Below are positions 21,206 through 33,909 of a stretch of DNA of 64,000 bases, one piece after another. The DNA comes from Pyxicephalus adspersus (Eukaryota > Chordata > Amphibia > Anura > Pyxicephalidae), in contig NC_092859.1 of assembly GCF_032062135.1 (NCBI RefSeq), positions 91,744,409 to 91,808,408 of the forward strand, written 5' to 3'. Every line of letters begins with the position of its first letter. Position 1 is the stretch's first letter. The notes beneath the pieces are model-generated. The model made no database searches, was not told where the DNA came from, and saw only the letters and a program-made list of their open reading frames with translations. The position numbers and the translations under genes are program-made.

Positions 21206-21540
21206 CTGACACCTATTCATGGCACTTACCTTTCCCCCCTATCACTGCCCTGTCCCTTCCATTTCAATCCTCTACCAGTCACACCACCGTTCCCCAACTT
21301 TTTCACCTAACACTGGTTTGAGTGTGGAAATATTTAGATTTTTGAAAAGTTTTAATTAATAACAAAACCTACATGGATATACCCCTTACCTAACAGTTTA
21401 GATGATGCCTTTAAACAGGATCTGTTCTTCCTAGTAGTTAATGTTACCATGTAACCTAAACTTCACTTTTGTAGCCCAATTATTATAATGAAAAATGGAA
21501 TGTCAATGTCAGCATTCACTGTGTAGAGAAAAGACACTGT

Positions 21541-21855
21541 GGGCAGCACGGTGGCTCAGAGGATAGCCTGGCATGAGGTGCATGCAGGTTCCCCCTGTGT
21601 CTGCGTGGGTTTTCGCTAGGTACTCTGGTTTCCTCCCCACATTCCAAAAACATGCAGTTAGGGTAATTGGCTTCATCCTAAAACTGACCTTAGACTATAT
21701 TAAAGACATATGACTATGGTAGGGACATTAGATTGTGAGCTCCTTTGAGGGACAGTTATTGACATGACTATGGACTATGTACAGCACCTCTATTTAATGT
21801 ACAGTGCTGCATAATATGTTGGCCCTATATAAATACTGTTTATTAATAAAAAAAT
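21541..21855 (+). mobile_element. tRNA-derived SINE (V-SINE-like), well preserved head
   Basis: It begins 'gggcagcacggtggctcaga', the familiar tRNA-like head. The central block 'ctgcgtgggttttcgctagg' / 'ggtttcctccccacattcc' follows, and it ends 'agtgctgcataatatgttgg' then 'ctatataaatactg' and an A-rich tail. The B box region is shortened. Same family as 5948-6280. Confidence 0.8.
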
Positions 21856-22366
21856 GGATAGTCTTTTATTTTTTCCCTATTACAGTTTTTGTATTAGTCA
21901 AAGGTTCAGTGTATTGTAGGGAAACTGAGTTTGCATATGGTCACCCTAAAATAGAAGATTATTGATAGTTCATATTTGCAGCTACCTATTAACCCATGGT
22001 ATACCCTAATCTGTGTAAAATCTAAATGACTTTTCACCAATAAATCTGGCATTGATAACTGTAAGTTTCTTGTACAATGAACTTTCATGAAGTTTTAAGT
22101 CCTGCTAGGGGCATCAAGAGTTTAGAGCATAAAGCACACTAAGAAATCAGTGCCCTGACACGACACAGAACTTCTATTTCTAAAAAAAAGTAAAACAGAG
22201 TCCTGACATCTGTTTCTTTTCTTACAATGTCAGATATTTTCCTGCTACTTTGCTGCATCCTTGTCTTCAGTTTACGATTCATCTGTCATAGTTGGGGAAT
22301 ATTTTCAGTTAAGTTCAATTACTGGTACAATGAACTGTACAAAATAAACTAAGACTAAACTAACTA
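21856..22366. other. unassigned DNA
   Basis: No feature recognised. Confidence 0.35.
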
Positions 22367-23032
22367 CCCTGTTTCCCCGATGATAAGACACTGTCTTATT
22401 TTTTTTGGAAGGCCAAAATATGCTCTAGGGCTTATTTTCAGGGGGATGCCTTATTTACCCATGAAGAAGACTACAGTACACAGTTATTGTTCATGTGCCA
22501 TTCATGTCCACTTCTGATCAATCTGTGCCAATCATTGTCCCCTTCTGATTAATCTGATCCATTCATTGTCCCCTTCTACTGTAATCAATAATATACCGTA
22601 CCATTAAATGTCCCATTGTAATTCATCATATACTGTACCATTTAATGTCCCATTCTAAAGCTTATATACAGTAAGTGGTATTGCTCACAGCAAAAGAAAC
22701 CTGTCTGTGTCTCACTTTTGGATGTTCTGGCCGTGAACAAACTCCTACAGTCTCCGTTAGGGAGGGATGAGGGAAGCTGCCTGTGTTTGCTTGGGCGGAG
22801 TCACGTGCGCGCACTGCAGTCCTGTCACTTCCTCTTCATGACGAGGCGCGGCACGCAGCCATGGAGGCAGACGGAGGAACCACACGGAGTCACCCACCGT
22901 ACCACCCGATTCGGGTAAGCGCAGGTATCGGTGGGTGGCTTATTTGCGGGGGGGGCCTTATTTTACATTTTTCTCTAAAAAGGGGGGGGCTGTCTTATTT
23001 GATGGCCCTGCCTTATCATCGGGGAAACATGG
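22367..23032 (+). mobile_element. TA-flanked MITE (family H) with GC-rich, exon-like core
   Basis: The left end CCCTGTTTCCCCGATGATAA and the reverse-complemented right end CCATGTTTCCCCGATGATAA differ at one base, and TA flanks both sides (22365-22366, 23033-23034). This fits Tc1/mariner-type insertion. Internally there are two short degenerate tandem arrays (about 22499-22660). A CpG-rich core (about 22720-22930) holds an E-box CACGTG, an ETS-like cacttcctc, an ATG in strong context at 22861, and 18 open codons ending at a donor-like 'gtaagc' at 22915. Those core features are read as sequence only; transcription is inference. Confidence 0.75.
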
Positions 23033-23247
23033 TAGCAATTGCATAGTATGGTTTTTAACATCAAGAACTGTGCTGTGATATTTCACAAGTAAAAGAAATA
23101 AACTGACATGAGTACAGTAAAGTACACAGTGCATAACAATCAAAAAGCTTTATGCTAATATTTTTCTAGAGTAAGAAATTAAAACAAAGCATTTATTTGT
23201 TTTGTCACATGCAGCAAATGTCTTCCAGTTTCTCCAGGTATTTTCAT

Positions 23248-23254
23248 TATTATT

Positions 23255-23290
<36 letters not shown>

Positions 23291-23405
23291 CAGGATTTAT
23301 AGAGCACCAACATATTACACAGCGCTGTACATTAAATATGACAGATAGATGCAGAAAGTGACATAGAAGGAGGAGAGAACCCTGCCCCAGAGAGCTTACA
23401 ATCTA
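23248..23405 (-). mobile_element. L2-type LINE/SINE 3' tail with (AAT)n
   Basis: An (ATT/AAT)n run (23248-23290) is followed by the reverse complement of the shared tail (cagcgctgtacattaaatat) and 'ccagagagcttacaatctag'. Same tail as 40338-40498, opposite strand. Confidence 0.8.
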
Positions 23406-24029
23406 GGTATATAGGAAAATTGCCATACAATTGTATGCTTCATTTCTTCCAATCTTTTTTTTCCATGAAAACATATGTGTACTTTATAACAAAAAAACAA
23501 GGAAATCCAAAAGCCTTTATGTACAGTATATATTGTGTTTTTTTCTGTTTTTTTTTCCTACATTCTATTATCTTTACACCTTTTAGTTGAAATATAAAGT
23601 AGAACTAGTAAATGAAAAGAAACAAATGCTATATTAAATATTCAAAATCTCAGATGTTTAAGGTGTTTAAATATACTAACCAAGCTGGAAATACAAATGG
23701 ATCTATTTGGATCTGGATTTACAGTTTATTCACATTTTACCTCCAACAACCTCCTCCAAGCTGGAAGTGCATTAATCCTGAACTGATATACACAGTATTT
23801 TAATATCTTGTAGAGGCTGGAGGCTACAGTATCACTTTGATTATGTTACTTTCTGATAACTTTATATTACATATAGACTGGAGGACAGCACCCCATAAAG
23901 TATTGCATGTGTTGGCAAAATGTAATTATTGGCTTCTCATAGAGGAGACGCAGAATGTTCTATATCTGTTTATAAATGTAGGTCAGTTGTACCAGTGCAA
24001 TCTTACATTGCAGGTCAGTAAAATAGCCT
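23406..24029. other. unassigned AT-rich DNA
   Basis: No feature recognised. Confidence 0.35.
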
Positions 24030-24275
24030 TTGTATCAATGATTTGCAATAATAACCCATATTTCAATGACTGCACTAACAACCACACACATTGGTTTCAG
24101 TGTCTCCAATAATAACTCTCATGATTGGTATGAGTGGCCACAGTAATAACTGTCAATTTTGGTATCAGTGCTGGTATTAATAACCCACAGGACTGGTGTC
24201 AGAGCCTACAATAATAACCCCCTAGGACTGGCGTCAGAGCCCGAAATAATAACCCCCAGGATTGGTGTTCAGTGG
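24030..24275 (+). repeat. degenerate minisatellite, period about 36 bp
   Basis: Six or seven units of the form 'aataataaccccca' + 'ggattggtgtcagtgcct' lie head to tail. Units are most alike at the right end and decay leftward. Confidence 0.8.
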
Positions 24276-27200
24276 TTTACTTTAGCTTAGCTCAACTGAT
24301 GTACTTTTATTTATTTTCTGGTCAGGAGATCACGTCAGCCAACAGAGCTAATACAGCTAAGGCCTCTTCAGCCCTCTGGTTGGCCAATCCAAGTCTGGCT
24401 GCATTATTTATCGATATCTTGAAACAAAGAATTTGTCATGATTGTGAGTAAATGTGGCTTAGTAGTGGTGAACGGTGTGGAATTTGGATCGGAATTCAAG
24501 AGGTTCCTAAGTTGTCAATTCTTAGTGTTGTTGTTTAATCCAACTTACTGTTAGTGGATAGTAAACACATAGCAAGTGTATCTAATATACATCTCTGACC
24601 CCAATGTCAATTAGTCCTTATGTTGCATTGTTTAATTCTAAGTAGACATAACCTCTTATAGTTTGACTGCTGCACCCCTTGGATCATAAATCAACAATGA
24701 ACTCTGATCCTTATGTGGGGCTTTTTTAATTTCTATGAATTTTGCATAAATTTGGATTTTGTTTGCAACCCATATCCCAACTGGATAGATTTCTCCTTAC
24801 TTCCTGTTATCAAAAAATATTAATGGTAATCAAATTAACAATGCAAAATGAATGCTTTATTTTACAGTAGGTCAAAGTAAAGAATATTGAGATCTAGCTA
24901 TTGCTGTTTTCACATCTAAAAATATTGAAATTATTATTTGTGTAGCAGATATGGATACATTCCCATTAGGTTAGTTCTACAATGTAGGGAACGCTTGGAC
25001 AGAGTATATTGTGAGTTACAAAACTAATACTAATACAAAAAATACTATTTCTTAGTTCTATCCCAGGTCCTGTTCTAATTTTTTAATAACAAAACAATAT
25101 GGGCAGGTTGCCAGGACTCCAATGTTAAAATTCAGCAAGTTTTTCTAAGTTGTTAGAAACCTACTGAGACCCATATAATGAGTCTTTGCTGTGATCCATT
25201 AGAAAGAATAACATTAAATTAACCCTTACTATTAGTTCTCTAACATATATGTTAAATGTTTTTATGTCTTACCTTTTGTTTAATAATTACACACAACAAT
25301 TTATCATCATTGCCTGGGATTGACATCCACATATTGATTCACACTTAAAACTCTTACCGCGTTTCTAATTTGTATCAACTTTTTGTATCCAAAATTGTAA
25401 TGCTGTGCCACTATTTTTGTTGTATTTAGTGGCTCTTAAGTGTTTAAGCTAATGAAAAAAAAAACAATGAAAAAGAAAGAGTGATAAGGAAAAAAAGACA
25501 ACAAAAATGATTTATTGCAGTTCCATAAAAAATCTGAATATTCTGGCAATTCCAGCATTTACCAAGGTTTCAGCAATCTCATTTGCCCTTTAGCACAGAT
25601 AAACCCTTTTGAGCCAAATTTGCTATGCCCCCCTGGGACTAACAGCAGTATTAACCTGACTGTGTCTTTAATACATTACATTTATTGTTTCATTGGGGAT
25701 AGCAAAGTTTAGCCACACAACAAAAGCTTTGGTATGGTAAAATGTAAACCTAAATAAACTTTTTCTGTCTGCTTTTCATAAAATTGAATGCATTTTATAT
25801 CTGTTATCTATATCTGTTCCATAAATGCAAGAGGATACCAATTGATCCTTCTTACCTAATAACATTCTGTGATCTCGGGCTATGCTTCATATATTTTTAC
25901 CTTTTTCTTTTGTGGAATACATAACTCATTCCCTCTGTTATGGAGATTAGGAGACAAAGTTTTCTGTAGACCTATTTCTCTTCCTGTCTTTGGGTGACAG
26001 TGCTTTCACAGATACACTATAGAAAGTTAGTGTTGTAACCTTAGGACACCATGGCAAAGGATGTATTACTGGAAGGATCTCCTGGCTCCATATTATAATA
26101 TCACTGAGATATAATGTATTAGGTTTAATCTTGGGTTTTAAATACAATTTTAATGCCAAATTTGATTTCCCTCTTAGTCTCAATGTGAGTATAATTTTGG
26201 AGGTCAGCATTTAGTGTTAGCATAACATTTTTCATACCCATGGCCTTATGAGCATGTATTTTTTACTGCATTCCTGAAAGATGCTTAGATATGCAAAGCA
26301 CCTGTCAAATGGTTAGGGTATACTGTTTTGTCAAATCATCTTTCTAATAGTCAATAAAAAAACAAAAAAACATCAACTGTATAAAATACAATAACATGAA
26401 TCATAGTCTATCATGGCTGTGGTTAAGGACCCGGTGTTCTCCATACACATAGGAATGTTCCTTGCCCCTTTAATAGTTTAACAAAGTTATCTTTTTCTGG
26501 ACACGCAGGAGGTCAGCCTTACATATAATTGTTAACAATACTAATTGGTAACAAAGCAGGTGAAAAAGCCATTCATCAGGGAATCTGATATGAAAGGCCT
26601 ACCCATGCAGTGAGTGTGTGTAGGGAAGGGGGTCATGAAGGAACAGTATTTAGATAAGTGTTCTACTTTTTGCCTGAAAATGGTAAACCTCTCTGGGCCT
26701 TATGTATTGACGTGTTATTACTTAGAACTGGGGTATTTCTCCCTGTGGGAAAGAGTGAGTAAAGAAAGAGGTCAGTAATTGCAGTAGTCATATTTCTTTT
26801 GTGACAGGTTTACTTTAAACATAATCTCACACTGTCATCTAAAAATATTATTTATCTATACAACGTAGGGGGGAACTGTTACAGCTGATTTGTTAGATTT
26901 ATTCTTCAATGTTTGTGTTGTTCTCTTCTGATTATTATGTTGTAGATACATTATAACTGAGATGAGCAGGTGCAAGTTTTTGTGTGCTGGAAACAGAGGA
27001 TCATCAATCTACTTTTATCTCTAAATATAACAAAGCTTTTGGAAGTTACAGGCTGAGCTAGCAGTATATTCATGTTGAGTGAAGTAAAGAGGGTGATAAG
27101 TTACTTACTGCAAGCTTTTTTCTAAATGGCTCTGTACAACAGAGAAAGTTAGAGATTTTAGGTGAAAACACCACCACTGGGAAAACAATACATCACTGTG

Positions 27201-27746
27201 ACAGTAAACATTCGTCATGTTATAGTGTACACTTTACAGTGACCACATTCAGAACCTGGGGGTATATACTGTACATATACAACACATTTTTCATTGCTTT
27301 TTGTCTAAGTTACTTAACCGCTAAAGTTAATTTACTTTTTTTAATTATAAAATCTATTACTCCTTGCCGGAATGGGTGATTTTGATTACGAATGAAAAGG
27401 TTATATGGCAGGCGCTTTACCAATTCATTTTTTTTAAGCATGTGGGATAGTTTTATCATTTAAACTGCAGTGTATATTTGATTTGATAAATGTGGGTTAT
27501 GATTGTCTGAAACATCAATTACATTTGTTATTTCACTGCCAAGTCTTGTAGGTTTTCAGCTGTGTGCCATTGTCACCCTGCACATTAGGTGTGACCTCTT
27601 TGGCCTATACTGAGCCTAAGGAAGTAGGAAGGGTGGATGCAGAATGGATGGAACCAGGCTGCAACAGAGCATCCAAGGATTTGTAGCATCTGGAACACTG
27701 AATAAACATACAATCTGCCCTGACATACAAACAAATCAAAGTATCA
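24276..27746. other. unassigned AT-rich DNA, 3.5 kb
   Basis: I see no gene, repeat terminus or tail here. Open frames are short and without motifs. Confidence 0.35.
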
Positions 27747-27754
27747 CTCTAATG

Positions 27755-28062
27755 CAGTGTTTCTCAACCAGAGGTTCCATGGAACTTTAGGGTTCCTCCA
27801 CAGATTGCCACGGGGCCTTTGAACAATAAGCAGTTTGTGACTCTCAGGTCAGTTTGAGTGACACCTATATATTTTTAGCTATCTGTAGGGTGGCATTCTT
27901 TCCAAAGGCCAGCAATGTAAGAGGGATTCTTCCTACTGACCACCACACTAATACACTAAATAATATAGGTATACATAATTGTATTAATTATAGAAGGGGT
28001 TTCCTGGAGACCTGAAAGTTATTTCAAGGGTTCCCCCATGTTAAAAAGGTCAAGAAATCCTG
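27755..28062 (+). mobile_element. complete hAT MITE
   Basis: The left end is CAGTGTTTCTCAACC and the reverse-complemented right end is CAGGATTTCTTGACC. It is flanked by CTCTAATG (27747-27754) and ATCTAATG (28063-28070), a 7-of-8 match. The interior shares 'gccagcaatgtaagagg' with 32742-32966 and 'gtttgtgactctcaggtcag' (reversed) with 10007-10287. Confidence 0.8.
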
Positions 28063-28070
28063 ATCTAATG

Positions 28071-31000
28071 TATTGCAAAAAGATACTGGACTTCTTGATG
28101 GTTGATGTGCATGTGATGCATGTTTGAAGTGCACAATAAAATGCAATAAAAATGGGAATTTTATTAGTGCTTAGTACTAGAATTGTACAATTCACTGCCA
28201 GAAAGGACAGTTAATGTTTCGCAGTCTGTTTGTGAAAAAGGAAACAACTGTTTGGTTGTCCTGATTCTTCCATACATTGCTCTTAATACTAGCAGAACCA
28301 TAACTTTGAATCCAATACTGGGCTACTGTTAACACTTATACAACATAGGGAGTATAGGTCTGCAGTTTTGCTGGTTTTACTCACAGACTGATACTTTGAC
28401 ATGTGTCAACGTGTAGAAAACTAACAGGCACTATTATATTATCCTGGGTCCATATCCCTTTGTTCTGCACCAGAAATCTCCCAAATTGTGTTCTCTCTTT
28501 CAGTGGCTGGTCACACAGAATATGACTTATATATCTTTGCAACAAGCAATGTTCAGGAACCATCTACATTTTAACCATACCTGGGAGGGAGCACCAAAGG
28601 CAGCTGACAATAAACTTTAAACATTAAAATAAATTCATGTTAAATGCACATGACATAGGTACCTAGGTTTCAAGTTTCTTGAGTGCCTAACTAAATAAAG
28701 TGTTTTGTCCCGTATACACATTAAAATAACACTGACATCATATAGCTTATGATAAGCAAATTCAAGCACTACATTATTTGTCACTAGGAATATGTTAGAA
28801 CATGCAATTGAATCTTTGAAGAAAAACTCTCTATGTGAAATTGATGGAAGAAATTGACTTTCTGAAGGAAGCAATTAAATTGACCTTGTAGTAGAATCTT
28901 GTATGCAGCCTGACTTTGACTTTTAAACAGAGCTGATTGATAAGTAACATACAGAAATTGTGGTTAGTAATAACGGCAAACAAGGCTTACATGTATGATA
29001 CACAGTAATTTGAAAAAGTAAAAGAATATTTCAGCAATTAGAGGAAAAAAATCAAGCAATGAGAAGATGTGCATTGTGTCCCTTTTTTTGTTGTACAAAA
29101 CTAATAAGCTCATGTGAAGAGGAGTTGTAATTTTATTAAGAGGCCATTCATCTGTTGTACAGCACATCCCAGTATTAGTAGAAAACATTGAACATAGAGG
29201 ATTCAATAAATGAGAACTGTGTGGAGCGCAGACATCATAATAAACAAATACAAAGAGAAAAGCTCAGGAGGGACAATGCAGCTCTCCTGGGCTTGATTCA
29301 TGCCAACTTTCTATGGCTTTTCAGTTCCTTAGTTTTGTGTGTCAAGAGTAGAGTTCACAATCGGGTAATGTGTATAAGAAGAAGCTCTGTGTGGATAGCA
29401 CAAGTCTGCAAGTCTCTTTTCATTTACAAAGAAAGATATATGGTCTGAATCCTGACCTTTGTGATCCTTATTCCCAGCAGTACCTTCCTTCCCACATCCT
29501 ACAAATATATTTAATTAGTCTAGATAGGGCTGCAGTGCATGTCTACAATAACATGTCTGCAGTGCCATCAAGAATCGGAGTATTCAGGGGTCTTTAGTAA
29601 CAGAGGTTTATAAAAATACAACTACCTTATAGGCTGTTTTAATGTTAGACACCTAATGACCAGCATTAACTGTATCCTTCATTTTCTTTCCATAATATTG
29701 AATTTTCGTCTATAGACTGCTCAAAGCCAATTAACAAGGTAATGACATGGCCAAGGTGGAGCTTTGGGTTTAGGGGTGTATTTCTCCTTCTTCTACTGTT
29801 TGGTTTAGTTTAAAAGACAAATGTCAAAAATATAATATTTAGTTTTTGCTATTTGCAATGTGTTTAGTTCTTCAAAGATTATCTCCATGTCATTAGTTAT
29901 TTAACGGGTACATATTCTGTAATACACCCGCAAAAATGACACCCGTCTGCAACAACAAGCAACTATGGTCAAGAAAGTACATTAGGATAATAACAGGTTG
30001 TTCTTACAACTCCATACAAGTGGGATAGCAGCTTAACAACCATGCAAACATTATTTATTATTAAATGTGCAAATGTATCAGCATTGTGTTCAAGAGTTGT
30101 GAATAATAATATTGTAATTAATTTTGTTATGTGCAAAATTTTATTTTCTGATATACAAGTTGTCTTTCACACAACAAATGTAGGACTCCAAGAACATTAA
30201 AATCCAAGATATTAGTTTAAGAATATTCATTCAGAATATAAAGTAGCCCCAGAACACACCATGCTAAGAAAAAATAATCTAGGAATATTTGCTCAGAAGA
30301 GAAGTTCCTTGTCCTATTTGGACAAAAATACTCCTGAAACTAACAAGCAAATGTTTGCTAAATTACACAGGGCAAATGTACATGCAATTTTACTGGACTA
30401 ATAGCTATGCATTTTTTTTATAAATTTACCCATTGCAGCTGCTTATTAATATGATTTATACAATGGTCCACAATGAACAAAATCCCCAAGGAATATTAAT
30501 CAGACTGGAGAGCAATGGGACATATTTAGGTGACAGGGAAGGCAACCACAGCTGCACGTAAAAAGAGACGGTCCACTATAAATAGTAAAGTCATTACAAA
30601 TCTATTAACCTATATATAGTGCCAACATTTACAGCTGAAATCCAAGGTAAAATGGTAATGTTAGTAAAACAATGGTAAAATGAAGCAAAAAATATAGGAA
30701 GTTCTCACCCCACATCCCTGGTTCCCTTTTGGTTAGCATTTTTATAAGAAGGCTACTAACCTGCAGTTGATTGAGAGAATTGATGTCTACTAGAAGAGAA
30801 ACATCCTATTACCGGTATGTAAAAATACAATAATTGTCAAATAAAGGGTGAGCGTCAACCTTGTTTTGTTTGCTTCAAAACTGCCTAAAACCCCATGCAA
30901 ATTTGTGAGGATGCAAAAATCGTATTTTACAGGTCAAATACGCCAACAATAAATAGGGAATAATCTCAAAAACCCCTTTTTGGACCTATCTTTAAAGCAC

Positions 31001-31260
31001 TCTGGATGTAATCATTAAGGCTTACCAACATGGGCCCCTAAACTCCTGTGGTACTACTCCTACAACCTGGTGATAAGGTTTAACCTTATCTGCATACTGT
31101 CATGGTAATGATACTCTCATACTCTCATGGCAGACAAAAGCAAATAGATGTTTTCATGTCAGGGAATTTGCTGGGCAACAGTAAGCCTTTCTTTACCAAC
31201 AATAGTATAATAAAAAAAAACTACAAGGCAACAAAAGATTAAAGGTAAAATATGGTGCTA
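28071..31260. other. unassigned AT-rich DNA, 3.2 kb
   Basis: No recognisable element or coding motif. Confidence 0.35.
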
Positions 31261-31261
31261 C

Positions 31262-31490
31262 GGTTATGTACATACATCAGAGGGTTCTCGCCTGATAAGG
31301 ACAGGTGTGCTCATCTCGAGTGAGGATATGGCATGTTTACAGCAGATGCCCGATGTCCTTCATGGATCGATCAGGACAGATTCATAAACAACTGATGGGG
31401 AATGGACGTTAAGTCAGGAGAAGAGAGCACAGTGGGGTGCTGTTTTCACGTTCCCTCTCCCATCTCTATAAAACAGAACTACTGCTGAGT
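31262..31490 (-). mobile_element. MITE family A, copy 4 (reverse orientation)
   Basis: 'ggttctcgcctgataagg', 'tcatggatcgatcaggac' and 'gagcacagtggggtgctg' match copy 3 in order and orientation. Confidence 0.5.
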
Positions 31491-32653
31491 ACTGGTGCTT
31501 ATTTATTCATCTATCACTCTTTGCACATGTGTAAGCAGACTGAGCATTTGAGCAGCTTTTTTCTGAAATGATACCTTTTTTTTTCAAACTGAGATCATCA
31601 TGTGGGCATCTTCTTTGGATCTGTTGACACATGTGTACAATGAATGAGCTCAATACCATGCTAGAACCTTTTGAGCATCTGTGTGATGGATTAGGATTTT
31701 TAACTATCATATCTGGGCTTCTAAAATTAAAATTAAATTTTAAATCAATAATAAGTAAAAATGTTACTTCACAAACTGCTGCGTTGCTGTAGAAAAGAAT
31801 GTACCAAACCACTTGTGATTAATAAAGATGTTGCTGCATTAAAATTAGTTGGGAAATTCTTCCATTCTTCATCTATACAATATTTCAATAACAAAACATT
31901 TGCAACAAATTGTGAATCTTAAATGACCCTTTAAGTGGATGCGATGTGCAATTTCTACAGCAATCATTTCTAATTTTCAGGGTTATAATGTTTGTTTTAC
32001 CATAATGCGTATGTATTCAGAAAGAAGTAAGTCAGCCATTTTTCTTAATATTTATTTATGGCTAAAGCTGTTTTTATTGCATGTTCTAAATTTTCCCCTC
32101 GGTTTAGCATATAATCAGTCAAACTCAGATCAAGCTTATACATTTGGAATCCTAATGTATTGAGGGGAAACATACAAGAAAAATTACATTATAAAAGTAA
32201 CAATTTCAGAGTACTTATTGATATGCCAGCTCAGCCCCACCCTTCTATTCCTGGGCTCAACAACTTTTATTAAGTATAAATAGTATCTGTCTCCCAGTCC
32301 TGTCTCATTATACACACATAGATAACAGATTGCACTTTGAACTGCAGCTTCTCGGTCTGATTGTACTCAATATGGTAATTTTTATCAAGCACTATGAAAG
32401 CTGAAGATGCTCATAATTGACATTTTGGGCTGCATTTGCAATGGAAATAAAATAAAAATGGAATTCTCTGTTATCAAAGTGACTGTAGAATCAAATTCTT
32501 AATTCTAGTAGCATAAAAAATACCAATATATATGTACCTATTGGAGTAATCAAAGTTGTCCTATTGATTATCAACTAATATAAGATGGTGATATTTTCTT
32601 TGAATCCTAACATTTTTAAAATGAAAATGTTTGTGGGCTTTTAGGAACACATT
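31491..32653. other. unassigned DNA with one TATA-like site
   Basis: The only notable word is TATAAATAG at 32275-32283, preceded by C-rich 'cagccccacccttc'. I see no gene downstream of it. Confidence 0.3.
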
Positions 32654-33130
32654 GGAGTTGATTTACTAAGAAATATATGTTGTTGATATTCAAAGTCAAT
32701 TATTACCTTTGAGGGATATATACTCTTAGTTTAAATAACTGTATGTCTCAATCAAACTTCCATGGAAGTTGTTAGGGGTTCCTTTAGCAATGAGCAGTTA
32801 CCACTAACACAATTATGTTTTGGATATCTGTAAGGGTTGCAGTCATCCCACTGGCCAGCAATGTAAGAGGCACTCTTCTCAATGATTGTCACCCTGATGT
32901 AATGTGAGCTGTGGATATTGTAATTATGGTCAAGGGTTTCCTCATAAAAAAAGTTGAGAAAGGCGAGCTTATAGCTTTACTAACTTTAGCTATACAAATG
33001 TGTGCAAGCAAAAGCAGTTTTTTTTGCTCATTCACCAATCTGAATGAAAATTCCCATGATGGGGGTGATATCCCTTGGTGATAGTTCACTTCGCTAAGAA
33101 CAACCTAAACTCCTTTAGTAAATCAAACCC
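32654..33130 (+). mobile_element. MITE family F interrupted by a hAT MITE
   Basis: The left end 'ggagttgatttactaag' and the reverse-complemented right end 'gggtttgatttactaaagga' form an inverted repeat. The internal hAT-like sequence (32742-32966) appears inserted between them. Confidence 0.45.
32742..32966 (+). mobile_element. hAT MITE, eroded copy nested in family F
   Basis: 'gccagcaatgtaagagg' and the order of flanking words match the copy at 27755-28062. Termini are eroded ('tgtctcaatcaaacttcc', 'gttgagaaaggc'). Confidence 0.55.
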
Positions 33131-33410
33131 TTTGCTTTCCCTAGCCAAAGATGCATGCAGCTAAAAATGTAATGCTAAAAATCTAAGCAGCCCAGTCAGT
33201 CAGAAAAGGTGAAATACTAGTGTTGGTGCTCCAATTCGGGTTGTCCTTATATTTGACCCGAATATGGCTGTTTGAATTCAGATAGACCCCACCTCGACTT
33301 TGCAAATTCATGTGTAAAAAATGTGTTAAAACAAGGAGGCTTTAATGGTAAAGTACTTTAATGAATGTGTGTGATTTGTGTAACTAACTTTCATTCTTTT
33401 ACAGGTTATG

Positions 33411-33635
33411 CCACACTGACAGGATTGGAATCCTTGGGAAACCTCGTGTCGGATTCCCAGCCGTGGGAATCCTCCTGTCAGTGTGGGATTCTCGGGCACT
33501 AGAGGTTAAGTGGGGACAAGTCTCCCCATTCATCACGTCTAGTGCTCTGTGATTGGCTGAGGAAAGGTAAACCCTGATGACAGCTCAAGCGTCATCAGGA
33601 TTTTCCTTTCCCCAGCCAATCACAGAGCACTAGAG
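33411..33635. repeat. pair of foldback hairpins
   Basis: The first hairpin (33411-33486) shares CCACACTGACAGGA with its reverse complement. The second has perfect 21-bp arms at 33539-33559 and 33613-33633. Pairing continues inward with a few mismatches to a short loop near 33585, giving a stem of about 45 bp. Each outer arm carries a CCAAT-type word (ATTGGCT). Confidence 0.8.
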
Positions 33636-33909
33636 CCTCTAGAGCCCGGGGATGCAATTGCCAAAATGTGCAAGATTTCTCTTACCTAAAATAAAACACT
33701 AACAGCAGGGAGAAACATTTATGACATCAAAAATGTCTGCTACCAAAGTGCCTCATGCTCTCCAAAATTTGACTGTGTGACACTGTGATTTGTTAAACAC
33801 CTGGTGGGTCAGAATTTCTTGGATCTTAGTACCCTTGCTCTTGGAGGTACTTCGTCCAAGTTTAGGGAATACTTTTGCTAAATAAAACAGCATAAAAGTA
33901 GCTCAATGG

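Noticed and set aside
21280..21340. Possible hAT terminus 'accgttccccaactttttca'
   Set aside because: No partner end or 8-bp duplication was found; too short to call.
24030..24275. Regularly spaced repeats suggesting a CRISPR array
   Set aside because: Units are contiguous and degenerate without unique spacers, and the DNA is vertebrate; it is a minisatellite.
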